Positions 42,470 to 50,100 of a stretch of DNA of 64,000 bases are shown one piece after another; the first letter of the stretch is position 1, and every line of letters starts with the position of its first letter. A model generated the notes under the pieces. The model saw only the letters and a list, made by a program, of their open reading frames with translations, ran no database searches and had not been told where the DNA came from. Origin of the DNA: Roseobacter sinensis (GTDB lineage Bacteria > Pseudomonadota > Alphaproteobacteria > Rhodobacterales > Rhodobacteraceae); NCBI RefSeq assembly GCF_025755255.1, contig NZ_JALIEB010000002.1:163282-227281 (forward strand). Direction: 5' to 3'. The translations under genes were made by a program, and so were the position numbers.

Positions 42470-42913
42470 ATGCGAAGACTGTTGCCGCTGCTCTTTTGCG
42501 GCTTGGCCCTGCCGGCCAGCGCTGCCGAGGGCACCCGGATCCAGGTGACCGGAGAGATCATCGATACCTGGTGTTACTACTCCGGTGTCATGGGCGGGCC
42601 CGACGCGGTGGTGGGCTCGGCGCATCACACCTGCGCGCTGTGGTGCTCCGCGGGCGGCATCCCGGTCGGTCTGCTGGCCGAGGATGGCACTGTCTACATG
42701 GTGCTGAAGATCGCGCAGGATGCGGGGTCCGCGAGTGGCGACACCCAGCTCAGCCTCGCGGCACATACTGTGACCGCGGATGGCATGTTCTACGAGCGCG
42801 ACGGGCTCAACTACATCGTTGTCAGCGAGGTTGTCACCGATATGGATATCGTGAACCCCACCCATGAAGACTATGGCACCGTGCCGCCCTTCTCGTTTCC
42901 GGAGCCCGACTGA
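42470..42913 (+). CDS. Secreted Cys-rich OB-fold-like protein (cassette gene 1)
   Basis: 147 residues. Signal peptide MRRLLPLLFCGLALPASA. The mature part has VTGEIIDTWCYYSGVMGGPD, then GSAHHTCALWCSAGGIPVGLL, then GTVYMVLKI and a later VTADGMFYERDGLNYIVVSEV. The pattern D..C.....H..CA..C...G.PVGLL...G.VY occurs in a widespread group of small secreted proteins with an apparent OB-like fold. The three cysteines and two adjacent histidines could bind metal. The stop overlaps the next start (TGATG). It is the first gene of a three-gene unit ending in a SCO protein, which suggests copper or thiol handling. Confidence 0.8.
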   Translation: MRRLLPLLFCGLALPASAAEGTRIQVTGEIIDTWCYYSGVMGGPDAVVGSAHHTCALWCSAGGIPVGLLAEDGTVYMVLKIAQDAGSASGDTQLSLAAHTVTADGMFYERDGLNYIVVSEVVTDMDIVNPTHEDYGTVPPFSFPEPD

Positions 42914-43473
42914 TGCGCAAGTTCCTTTCTCTCATCGCCCTCGTCGCCACCCCCCTCGCTGCACAGGATTTCTCCGAAGGATCCGAGGCGCAGTCCTGGA
43001 ACCTCTATGCGGAAGTGCCCGCGCGCTTCGAGGCGACGGTTGTCGATGTGCTCTGTGAGCTGAGCGGCGACTGCCCCGAGAATTGCGGCGACGGGGCGCG
43101 TCAGTTGGGGCTGATCCGCACTGCCGACGATGTGATGGTGCTGCCCATGAAGAACTCGCAACCTGCCTTTACGGGTGCTGTGGCCGAGCTTGCGCCCTTC
43201 TGCGGACAGGTGATCGAAGTCGATGGTCTGATGATCGAAGACGAGGAGTTGGGTGCCCGCAACATCTACCTGGTGCAGCGGATCAATGCGGGGGACGCTG
43301 ATTGGATCAAGGCCAACACCTGGACAAAAAAATGGGCCGAGGCGCACCCCGAGGCCGCGGGCAAGGGTCCGTGGTTCCGCCGCGATCCGCGCATCAAGGA
43401 GATCATCGCAACCGAAGGCTATCTTGGCCTCGGCCTTGAGGCCGACGAGACCTACGCCGAAGAGAACTTCTGA
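42913..43473 (+). CDS. Secreted Cys-rich OB-fold-like protein (cassette gene 2)
   Basis: 186 residues. Signal peptide MRKFLSLIALVATPLAA. The mature part has FEATVVDVLCELSGDCPENCGDGARQLGLI, then MVLPMKNSQPAFTGAVAELAPFCGQVIEVDGLMIEDEE. This resembles gene 1 in plan: V.D..C, a C...C pair, (V/L)GL(L/I), then a strand and a G..V.VDG strand. The last 60 residues (WIKANTWTKKWAEAHPEAAG) are helical and not shared. Start and stop overlap its neighbours by single TGATG junctions. Function unknown. Confidence 0.8.
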   Translation: MRKFLSLIALVATPLAAQDFSEGSEAQSWNLYAEVPARFEATVVDVLCELSGDCPENCGDGARQLGLIRTADDVMVLPMKNSQPAFTGAVAELAPFCGQVIEVDGLMIEDEELGARNIYLVQRINAGDADWIKANTWTKKWAEAHPEAAGKGPWFRRDPRIKEIIATEGYLGLGLEADETYAEENF

Positions 43474-44030
43474 TGCTGCGGGCGCTGGCGCTGGCGATCA
43501 CTCTGGCGGGCAGCGCTTCGGCCGAGGCGCCCCTGCCCTTCGATCTGGGCGGGGCCTATGCGCTCACCAACCAGCATGGTGAGACGCGGACTGAGGCCGA
43601 CCCAGGCGGCCATGCGCAGCTGCTGTTTTTCGGTTATGCCAATTGCCTCAACATCTGCTCCGCCGCCCTGCCGCTGATGGCGGAGGTGGCAGAGGTGCTG
43701 GCAGCGGAGAAGATCGCTGTCACGCCGGTGATGATCACCGTCGCACCCGAGCAGGACCGGGTCGAGACCATGGGGGCGCTCTTGGCTGACATTCATCCGG
43801 ATTTCATAGGCTTGACCGGTGGCGCGGCGGATTTGCAGAAAGCCTATGACGCCTTTGCCGTCGAGGTGGAGCCGCTCTTTCAGGACCCCGAGCATGGCTG
43901 GGTCTACGCGCATGGCAGTTTCATCTACCTGCTCGACGGGCAGGGTGAGATGCTGACGCTGATGCCGCCGGTGCTGGATGCGGAACGGGCCGCCGACATC
44001 GTCCGGGGCTATCTGACCCCGCGCGGGTAA
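43473..44030 (+). CDS. SCO1/SenC-family protein (cassette gene 3)
   Basis: 185 residues, periplasmic after a signal peptide (MLRALALAITLAGSASA). Thioredoxin-like fold with the copper-binding CxxxC in FFGYANCLNICSAALPL (about residues 53-69) and the conserved His in WVYAHGSFIYLLD. SCO proteins deliver copper to, or reduce thiols at, the CuA site of cytochrome oxidase, or assist other copper enzymes. No oxidase genes lie nearby, so the partners are more likely the two cysteine-rich proteins encoded just upstream with TGATG overlaps. Confidence 0.88.
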   Translation: MLRALALAITLAGSASAEAPLPFDLGGAYALTNQHGETRTEADPGGHAQLLFFGYANCLNICSAALPLMAEVAEVLAAEKIAVTPVMITVAPEQDRVETMGALLADIHPDFIGLTGGAADLQKAYDAFAVEVEPLFQDPEHGWVYAHGSFIYLLDGQGEMLTLMPPVLDAERAADIVRGYLTPRG

Positions 44031-44095
44031 GGGGGCCAGCCCCCGCCTGAGCCTTTCGGCTCAGTCTCCCCCGGGATATTTCTGGCCAGAAGAAG
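44031..44095 (-). repeat. Dispersed repeat family 2, copy 3
   Basis: On the minus strand: TTCTTCTGGCC, AGAAATATCCCGGGGGAG, then stems CTGAGCC GAAA GGCTCAG and GGGGGC TG GCCCCC. It fills the gap between convergent SCO and FrhB-like genes and encodes the last 12 residues and stop codon of the FrhB-like protein. Confidence 0.78.
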
Positions 44096-45290
44096 ACGGC
44101 CGTTCGTCCGCTGTGGGCGTCAGCCCGTAGGGCGCGGCGATGTCCCAGACATGCTGGGGCACCATGTTCTTCATCTTCGCGGGCGCCGCGCGGCGCAGGT
44201 GAAGGATGGTTTCGGCCGCTTTCATCTCCAAGCGCGCGCGGGCGAATTCCAGCCCCCGCGGGCCGAGGCGGGGTTGCAGCCAGCTGACCAGTGGGCGCAG
44301 CCAGCGCGGCATGCGTCTGAGCGGCAGGCCACCGGCGGCGCGTTCGGTGTTGGCGACAAAGCCTTTCACGGCACCTGCGCGCTTGCCCGCGCTGCCTGGC
44401 GCGCTCAAACGGATAGCGTCGCCCAGGCCTGCCAGCATCTCGGCGCCCTGGTCATTGCGCACCAGCAGCCATTGCTGGCCTTCGCCGCCCATGTAACCGA
44501 CAGTGATATCCGCAAGCACATTGGTGTAGTCGACGCAGGTGCGGCAGGTCAGGGGGAAGAAGTCGGACGGCAGGTCCGAAATGGGCAGCGACAGAAAGGG
44601 GATCAGCCGCTGGCGCCCGTCGGCAAAACGCAGCTCCACCTTATAGTCCGCGCGGAACTCCAGATAGGTGATGCTGCCCGGGTCCTCGTCCAACAGGCCG
44701 AGAAACTGATGAAAGTTCTCCGTGCTCGTATTGTCCGAACACGGTGTGCCGATCACGTAGAGCCGTTCGAACCCCAGCTCGGCTTCGAGGCAGCGCAGCG
44801 CGTAGATCTGGCAGGGGATGCCGATCACCGCCAGCCGGGTCAAGCCCTGCGCCTGCGCGTCTTCGAGCAGGGCCAGCAGCGGCGCATAGCCCATGCGCAT
44901 TCCCCGGGCCTGCGCCATATCCGCGGCCTCCGTGATCAACGCGGGCCGCGGGCGCCAGCGGTCCTCGGCATCGGGCACCATGGTCAGAACCGCCTGCACC
45001 GCGCCCTGCTCCAACAGCCGTGCGCCGAGCGCTGTGGTGATGCCGGTCCATTGCGCGCCGTCTCGGGGTGCCACCATCTCGGCGCGATACATGGCCTGAA
45101 ACGGGCCGAAGAAAAGCTCGTCGCCCGCGCCGCGCGCGCGCCCGTGCACGCGGGCCTCCAGCCCGGGATAATCCGGCGCGATGAACTGGCAGGCGTGGCC
45201 GCAGGCCTTCGCGTTTGTCATGCGTGAGACGCCGCAATCTGTGCAGAGCCCGCGGGTGGCCGCCGGGCCGACCTCAGGCGTCAGGATCAT
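44061..45290 (-). CDS. FrhB-family iron-sulfur flavoprotein (F420 hydrogenase beta / BciB-like)
   Basis: 409 residues, cytoplasmic. N-terminal cysteines C16, C19, C30 and C34 (GLCTDCGVSRMTNAKACGHACQF) would hold a [4Fe-4S] cluster. The C-terminal FrhB domain has VIGIPCQIYALRCLE, GTPCSDNTSTENFHQFL and FFPLTCRTCVDYTNVLADITVGYMG, giving further cluster ligands and an FAD site. Relatives include coenzyme F420-dependent enzymes and BciB, the ferredoxin-dependent 8-vinyl reductase of chlorophyll synthesis. Without pigment genes in view the substrate is open. ATGA overlap with nadK. The last 12 residues are encoded by a dispersed repeat. Confidence 0.83.
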   Translation of the reverse strand: MILTPEVGPAATRGLCTDCGVSRMTNAKACGHACQFIAPDYPGLEARVHGRARGAGDELFFGPFQAMYRAEMVAPRDGAQWTGITTALGARLLEQGAVQAVLTMVPDAEDRWRPRPALITEAADMAQARGMRMGYAPLLALLEDAQAQGLTRLAVIGIPCQIYALRCLEAELGFERLYVIGTPCSDNTSTENFHQFLGLLDEDPGSITYLEFRADYKVELRFADGRQRLIPFLSLPISDLPSDFFPLTCRTCVDYTNVLADITVGYMGGEGQQWLLVRNDQGAEMLAGLGDAIRLSAPGSAGKRAGAVKGFVANTERAAGGLPLRRMPRWLRPLVSWLQPRLGPRGLEFARARLEMKAAETILHLRRAAPAKMKNMVPQHVWDIAAPYGLTPTADERPSSSGQKYPGGD

Positions 45291-46048
45291 GTGAACTGCT
45301 CGTTGATCAGCCGCTCTTCCAGCCCATGGCCCGGATCGAAGAGGATGCGGTGCACCACCGAAGCGTCCGACTGGATCTTTACGCGGATCACGTCGGTGAC
45401 CGAATTCGCGTCGGCCTCGGCCATGACCGGGCGCTTTTCCGGCTCCAGCACTTCGATTTCAACAACGGCAGTCTTGGGCAGCAGCGCCCCACGCCAGCGG
45501 CGGGGGCGGAAGGCGCTCATCGCCGTCAGGGCCAGCACCTCCGACCCGATCGGCAGGATCGGGCCGTGGGCGGAGTAGTTGTAGGCCGTCGAGCCTGCGG
45601 GCGTACTGACCAGCGCGCCGTCGCACACCAACTCCGCCATGCGCAACCGCCCGTCCACGGTGATCTTCAGCTTCGCGGCCTGTGGCCCTGCGCGCAGGAG
45701 GGACACCTCGTTGATCGCGAGCGCATGCGTCACCGTGCCGTCGGCACCGGTGGCGACCATGCTGAGGGGGTTGAGCTCGGCCTCCTCGGCGGCGGCGAGC
45801 CGCGCGGGCAGATCGGTCTCGGAGTAGGTGTTCATCAGAAATCCGATCGTGCCGCGGTTCATGCCGTAGACCGGTGCGCTCAGATGCTGAGCTGCGTGCA
45901 GCGTCTGCAGCATGAAGCCGTCGCCGCCCAGTGCGACGATCACGTCCGCGTCCTCCAGCGGGACATTGCCGTAACGCGTAATCAGAGCCGCCCGGGCGGT
46001 CTGCGCAACCTCGGCATGGGCGGCGGTGAAAGCGATCTTGTCAGGCAT
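45287..46048 (-). CDS. nadK: NAD kinase
   Basis: 253 residues, cytoplasmic. It phosphorylates NAD to NADP. Motifs: IVALGGDGFMLQTLH (GGDG), INEVSLLR (NE), VSTPAGSTAYNYSAHGP (phosphate binding) and the C-terminal glycine-rich strand region. It is the first gene of a two-gene unit with the FrhB-like gene and is divergent from glyA (231-base gap). Confidence 0.93.
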   Translation of the reverse strand: MPDKIAFTAAHAEVAQTARAALITRYGNVPLEDADVIVALGGDGFMLQTLHAAQHLSAPVYGMNRGTIGFLMNTYSETDLPARLAAAEEAELNPLSMVATGADGTVTHALAINEVSLLRAGPQAAKLKITVDGRLRMAELVCDGALVSTPAGSTAYNYSAHGPILPIGSEVLALTAMSAFRPRRWRGALLPKTAVVEIEVLEPEKRPVMAEADANSVTDVIRVKIQSDASVVHRILFDPGHGLEERLINEQFT

Positions 46049-46279
46049 GGATGTTTCCGATCCGGGACTTATCGATCCGAAACAATCACATATCCCGCGC
46101 GCTGACCAGTATCGCCGGCATCGCGCCGAAATGGCGCGCCCCGCACGATTGCACGATCCGGCCCAAGCCCTTATGACGGCGGCAGCGATCGGTCGACAGG
46201 TCGCTGTCCTGCCTTTTCCGGCGCCTCAGTGTCCGATAGGGCACCGCATCACATGTTCACTCGAGAGGGAGACCGCCCC
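46049..46279. other. 231-base divergent region between nadK and glyA
   Basis: The region should hold both promoters and the glyA leader. I looked for a riboswitch-like fold known from one-carbon genes and did not recognise one. CCGATCC / GGATCGG-like repeats occur near the nadK side (46058-46080). AGGGAG precedes the glyA start. Confidence 0.3.
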
Positions 46280-47575
46280 ATGAACGCCCCGCACCGTGCC
46301 CCTGGCTTCTTCACGCAACCGCTGGCCGAGAGCGACCCCGAGATTTTCGGCGCCATCCGCCAAGAGCTGGGCCGCCAGCGCGACGAGATCGAGCTTATTG
46401 CCTCCGAAAACATCGTCTCAGCCGCGGTGATGGAGGCGCAGGGCTCGGTCATGACGAACAAATACGCCGAAGGCTACCCAGGGCGGCGCTATTACGGCGG
46501 CTGCCAATTCGTCGACATCGCCGAGGAGTTGGCGATCGAGCGCGCCTGCAAACTCTTTGGGTGCGGTTTCGCCAACGTGCAGCCGAACTCCGGCAGCCAG
46601 GCGAACCAGGGGGTGTTCCAGGCGGTGCTGCAACCGGGCGACACGATTTTGGGCATGAGCCTCGATGCGGGCGGCCACCTGACCCATGGCGCCAAGCCGA
46701 ACCAGTCCGGCAAGTGGTTCAACGCGGTGCAGTACGGCGTGCGCAAGCAGGACAACATGCTGGACTATGATCAGGTCGCGGCCCTTGCCAAGGAGCATCA
46801 GCCGAAGATGATCATCGCCGGGGGCTCGGCCATCCCGCGCCAGATCGACTTTGCCAGGATGCGCGAGATCGCCGACAGCGTGGGCGCCTATCTGCATGTG
46901 GACATGGCACATTTTGCAGGGCTGGTGGCGGCGGGTGAGCATCCCTCACCCTTCCCGCATGCGCATGTCGCGACCACAACAACCCACAAGACCCTGCGCG
47001 GCCCACGCGGCGGGATGATCCTGACCAATGACGAAGTGCTGGCGAAGAAGTTCAACTCGGCGATCTTCCCCGGCATCCAGGGCGGGCCGCTGATGCATGT
47101 GATCGCCGCCAAGGCTGTGGCGTTCGGGGAAGCGCTGCGGCCCGAATTCAAGAGCTATATCAGCCAAGTCATCGCGAATGCGCAGGCGCTCTCCGATCAG
47201 CTGATCAAGGGCGGGCTCGACACGGTGACCCATGGCACCGATACCCATGTGCTGCTGGTCGATCTGCGTCCGAAAGGCGTGAAGGGCAACGCGACCGAGA
47301 AAGCTCTGGGCCGCGCGCATATCACCTGCAACAAGAACGGCGTGCCCTTCGACCCCGAGAAACCAACCGTGACCTCCGGCATCCGCCTCGGCTCCCCCGC
47401 GGGCACGACCCGGGGTTTCGGAGAGCCGGAATTCCGCCAGATTGCCGATTGGATCATCGAGGTGGTCGACGGGCTGGCGGCAAACGGCGAAGAAGGTAAC
47501 GGCGCGGTCGAAGCCAAGGTGAAGGCCGAGGTCGCCGAGCTCTGCGCGCGCTTCCCGATCTATCCGGATCTTTGA
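46280..47575 (+). CDS. glyA: Serine hydroxymethyltransferase
   Basis: 431 residues, PLP enzyme converting serine and tetrahydrofolate to glycine and methylene-tetrahydrofolate. Motifs: [50 protein letters not shown], and the Schiff-base Lys in [17 protein letters not shown]. Full length and intact. ATG 46280 has AGGGAG upstream. Two oppositely oriented family 1 repeats follow the stop. Confidence 0.95.
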   Translation: MNAPHRAPGFFTQPLAESDPEIFGAIRQELGRQRDEIELIASENIVSAAVMEAQGSVMTNKYAEGYPGRRYYGGCQFVDIAEELAIERACKLFGCGFANVQPNSGSQANQGVFQAVLQPGDTILGMSLDAGGHLTHGAKPNQSGKWFNAVQYGVRKQDNMLDYDQVAALAKEHQPKMIIAGGSAIPRQIDFARMREIADSVGAYLHVDMAHFAGLVAAGEHPSPFPHAHVATTTTHKTLRGPRGGMILTNDEVLAKKFNSAIFPGIQGGPLMHVIAAKAVAFGEALRPEFKSYISQVIANAQALSDQLIKGGLDTVTHGTDTHVLLVDLRPKGVKGNATEKALGRAHITCNKNGVPFDPEKPTVTSGIRLGSPAGTTRGFGEPEFRQIADWIIEVVDGLAANGEEGNGAVEAKVKAEVAELCARFPIYPDL

Positions 47576-47587
47576 GCCGCGGAACGA

Positions 47588-47617
47588 GGGGTGGCCCAAG
47601 GCCCACCCCACCTGCCT
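47588..47617 (-). repeat. Dispersed repeat family 1, copy 4
   Basis: On the minus strand: AGGCAGGTGGGGTGGGCCTT then GGGCCACCCC. It lies 12 bases after the glyA stop. Confidence 0.7.
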
Positions 47618-47656
47618 GCCGTGCTGTTTGTCATCCGGGCACGGCGGGGTCTCCTA

Positions 47657-47682
47657 ACAGGTCGGGTGGGCTTCAGGCCACC
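47657..47682 (+). repeat. Dispersed repeat family 1, copy 5
   Basis: ACAGGTCGGGTGGGCTTCAG then GCCACC. It is inverted relative to copy 4, 40 bases away; the pair could form a long hairpin after glyA. Confidence 0.65.
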
Positions 47683-47780
47683 TTTTGCCCCGGGGCCCCC
47701 GATCACATGGAATAACTCTGCGACGGAAACGTTCGTCCTCTGCGTACAAGAGATGTTCGCGACCGACAGGAGAGTTTCCC

Positions 47781-47957
47781 ATGCGATTGCCCTTCCAGGC
47801 TCCCCCGACCGTTCTGATGGTGCTGGTTGTCATCGCCGCACTGGTCTCGGCCAAGCTGGCCGACGCAGAGACCGTGACCTGTCCCGGCAGCACTGCGGCC
47901 CAGATCGACCCGCTCAGATCAGCCCCCGCAACCGCAGCACAACCACAACAGCCGTAA
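47781..47957 (+). CDS. Small single-span or secreted protein, unknown
   Basis: 58 residues: MRLPFQAPPTVLMVLVVIAA, then LVSAKLADAE and a short hydrophilic tail rich in Ala, Pro and Gln. Residues about 9-25 form a membrane helix or signal peptide. Evidence for being real is a good ribosome binding site (AGGAG, 9 bases before ATG) and the plausible topology. Against it are its small size and the 44-base overlap with the convergent gene. Function unknown. Confidence 0.45.
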   Translation: MRLPFQAPPTVLMVLVVIAALVSAKLADAETVTCPGSTAAQIDPLRSAPATAAQPQQP

Positions 47958-48279
47958 AGAGCAGAATCAGATTGAATGCGATCACCGCGGCAATCGACAG
48001 CAGGCGCGTGCGCCGCGCCTCTGCCCGGTCGATCCCGCGGAGATAGGTGCCGACATCGTCCAGCGCCCGCGCAACGCGCGCCTCGTCCAGCTGGCGCAAC
48101 AGCCGCGGATTGCCCACCAGCACCTCTGCCTCGGCCAGCAGTCCGGCCTGCGCTCTCAGGTGTCGAGGCAGACGCCGCCCGGCCCGTCGGAGTTGCTGCC
48201 CCAGCGAAGCGCCCTTGATCCCCAGATGCTTTTCCACAGCCTCCTTCAGAGCGCGCATGTCTGTCTCGATCTCATACAT
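47914..48279 (-). CDS. Small membrane protein, unknown
   Basis: 121 residues. Mostly charged helices (MYEIETDMRALKEAVEKHLG ... RRLPRHLRAQAGLLAEAEVL), then one C-terminal membrane helix (about 98-118, LLSIAAVIAFNLILLFTAVVVVL). Tail-anchored topology with the bulk probably in the cytoplasm. ATG 48279 is chosen; GTG 48297 is an alternative. It is divergent from the alpha/beta hydrolase gene at 48358. Its family is not recognised. Confidence 0.7.
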   Translation of the reverse strand: MYEIETDMRALKEAVEKHLGIKGASLGQQLRRAGRRLPRHLRAQAGLLAEAEVLVGNPRLLRQLDEARVARALDDVGTYLRGIDRAEARRTRLLSIAAVIAFNLILLFTAVVVVLRLRGLI

Positions 48280-48357
48280 GCGCCGGACCGTATCCACAGG
48301 CCCGCGGGCTGCGCAATAGGGCTGGTGCGGGTTTCCGAAATCCGCTAGCCCGACCCC

Positions 48358-49116
48358 ATGCTGAGCTATTCCGAATTTGGCACCGCGGATGCCCCGACCA
48401 CGCTGATCGTACATGGCCTTTACGGCTCGGGCCGCAACTGGGGCGTGATCGCCAAGCGGCTCAGCAACGCGCTGCACGTGATCACGCCTGATCTACGCAA
48501 CCATGGCCAGAGCCCCTGGAGCGACAGCCATAGCTATGACGACATGGCCGAGGATTTGGCCGAGGTCATCAAACACCTTGGGGGCCCGGCGCATGTGGTC
48601 GGCCACTCCATGGGCGGAAAGGCCGCGATGGTCCTTGCCAGCCGGTATCCCGACCTGGTTGACCGGCTCATCGTGGCCGACATCGCGCCCGTTGCTTACA
48701 GCCATAGCCAGATGCAGTTCATCACCGCCATGCGCGCCGTCGACCTGAGCACCGTGAACCGGCGTGCGGATGCTGAAGCACAGCTTGCGGCGCAAGGAGT
48801 TGAACCCGCGCTGCAGAGCTTCTTCACCCAGTCGCTCGATGTCGTCGAGAAGCGCTGGCGGTTGAACCTCGATGCGCTGGCCGCCGAAATGGACAAGATC
48901 CTCGGCTTTCCCGCGCTGAGTGACGCCTTCAGCGGCCCCACGCTCTTTCTTTCGGGCGCGGAGTCGGATTATGTCACACCTGCAGACCGTCCGCAGATCA
49001 AGTCGCTCTTCCCCAAGGCGCGCTTCGCCAAACTGCCGGGTGCCGGCCACTGGCTTCACGCAGACAAGCCGCGCGAATTCGAATCGGCGGTGCGGCTTTT
49101 CCTGACTCACCACTGA
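48358..49116 (+). CDS. Alpha/beta hydrolase (YbfF-like esterase)
   Basis: 252 residues. HGLYGSGRNWGVIAKRL (oxyanion hole), VITPDLRNHGQSPWS, nucleophile elbow VVGHSMGGKAAMVLA (Ser about residue 83), and C-terminal GAGHWLHADKPREF with the catalytic His. The acid is probably Asp in the SGAESDYVTP region. It resembles acyl-CoA or short-ester hydrolases of the YbfF group. No signal peptide. It stands alone; substrate not deducible. Confidence 0.88.
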   Translation: MLSYSEFGTADAPTTLIVHGLYGSGRNWGVIAKRLSNALHVITPDLRNHGQSPWSDSHSYDDMAEDLAEVIKHLGGPAHVVGHSMGGKAAMVLASRYPDLVDRLIVADIAPVAYSHSQMQFITAMRAVDLSTVNRRADAEAQLAAQGVEPALQSFFTQSLDVVEKRWRLNLDALAAEMDKILGFPALSDAFSGPTLFLSGAESDYVTPADRPQIKSLFPKARFAKLPGAGHWLHADKPREFESAVRLFLTHH

Positions 49117-49290
49117 GCAGCGTTGCCCAGCCAGAAACAATGGGCAGCAACGGCCAATACTGCATCGGAAACGTCGCGTAGTGGGCGCTTTTAACGCGCA
49201 ATATCAGCATACTGCTTGCCATTCGGCGCATTTTCGCCTTAATCAATGATGCGCGGATTTCTGCCGTGCAGAGCGAATCATCGGGATGCC

Positions 49291-49926
49291 ATGAAAAACC
49301 TGTTCACATTTGTATTTTCCGCCGGCCTCGGCCTTGCCGCTGCCGTGGGTGCGAGCTCCGTGAACTTCAACAGCTTCTCGGCGGCCGACAGCGTGGTAGG
49401 ATCGACCGTAGATGGGCTGGAGTTTGGCGGCCAGAACGTGACCTTCGAGGCGGATGCAGGCGACGTGTCGGTCAACATCCCGAAGACATCCGACGTGACC
49501 GTCTCTTTTTTCGAGGTGCGCTCACTAGGCGATCCTTTCGAGCTGAACGCTTTTGAATTGAGCACGGACGACCCGCTTGGCGCGAGCCTGCTGGCGGTTG
49601 GCTTTCGTGATGGCGCCGAGGTGACCTCTCAGGTCTTCCAAGCGGGCCCGACACCGACAGTCTTTGACCCGGTTGCCTTTGCCGGAACGCCGATCGACCT
49701 GCTGCGCTTCAGCTCGGGGGCCTCTGGCGGCTCCGGCGGCTCTGCGGGCGCATCGCGTCTCGCTCTCGACAACGGCGGCAGTGGAACGGGTGGCAGTGGA
49801 GCCGTGTCTCTCGATGATCTCGATGTGACCGCGGTCGCAGCCGTGCCCGTTCCTGCCTCTGTCCTTCTGCTCGGGACTGCGCTGCTGGGGATGGGCGCCC
49901 TGCGTCGCCGGAAAGCCCGCCAATAG
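49291..49926 (+). CDS. VPLPA-CTERM sorting-domain protein
   Basis: 211 residues. Signal peptide MKNLFTFVFSAGLGLAAAVG, then a Gly/Ser/Asp-rich extracellular part, and a C-terminal sorting tail VPVPASVLLLGTALLGMGAL followed by RRRKARQ. This is the short motif + membrane helix + basic cluster that exosortase-type enzymes recognise; in Rhodobacterales the motif is VPLPA-like. The protein is probably exported, processed and anchored or released at the surface. No exosortase gene is in the window. ATG 49291 is chosen because the signal peptide starts there. Confidence 0.87.
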   Translation: MKNLFTFVFSAGLGLAAAVGASSVNFNSFSAADSVVGSTVDGLEFGGQNVTFEADAGDVSVNIPKTSDVTVSFFEVRSLGDPFELNAFELSTDDPLGASLLAVGFRDGAEVTSQVFQAGPTPTVFDPVAFAGTPIDLLRFSSGASGGSGGSAGASRLALDNGGSGTGGSGAVSLDDLDVTAVAAVPVPASVLLLGTALLGMGALRRRKARQ

Positions 49927-50022
49927 CGGTCTGAATAGCGGTGCATCTGCGCTCTGCCATCACACGTCTTTCCGACTGACTTTCGCACAGCCGAATTGTC
50001 CGGTTTTGCCGACGATCGCCCC

Positions 50023-50050
50023 TTGCGCCCCGCCCGCGCTTGCCTATAAC
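50023..50050 (+). promoter_or_regulatory. Candidate carB promoter
   Basis: TTGCGC (50023-50028) and TATAAC (50045-50050) with a 16-base spacer, 50 bases before the carB start. A small GGGCAC / GTGCCC stem (50063-50080) follows in the leader. Confidence 0.4.
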
Positions 50051-50100
50051 GCAGGACAATTTGGGCACACCCGCGTGCCCGTCTGCCCGGGGGTCGCGCC

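Noticed and set aside
46049-46279. Riboswitch in the glyA leader
   Set aside because: No recognisable conserved core or pseudoknot could be traced by eye; left as plain intergenic.
47591-48046. 151-codon frame after glyA
   Set aside because: It begins inside repeat family 1 copies and ends antisense to the small membrane protein gene; Arg/Pro-rich shadow.
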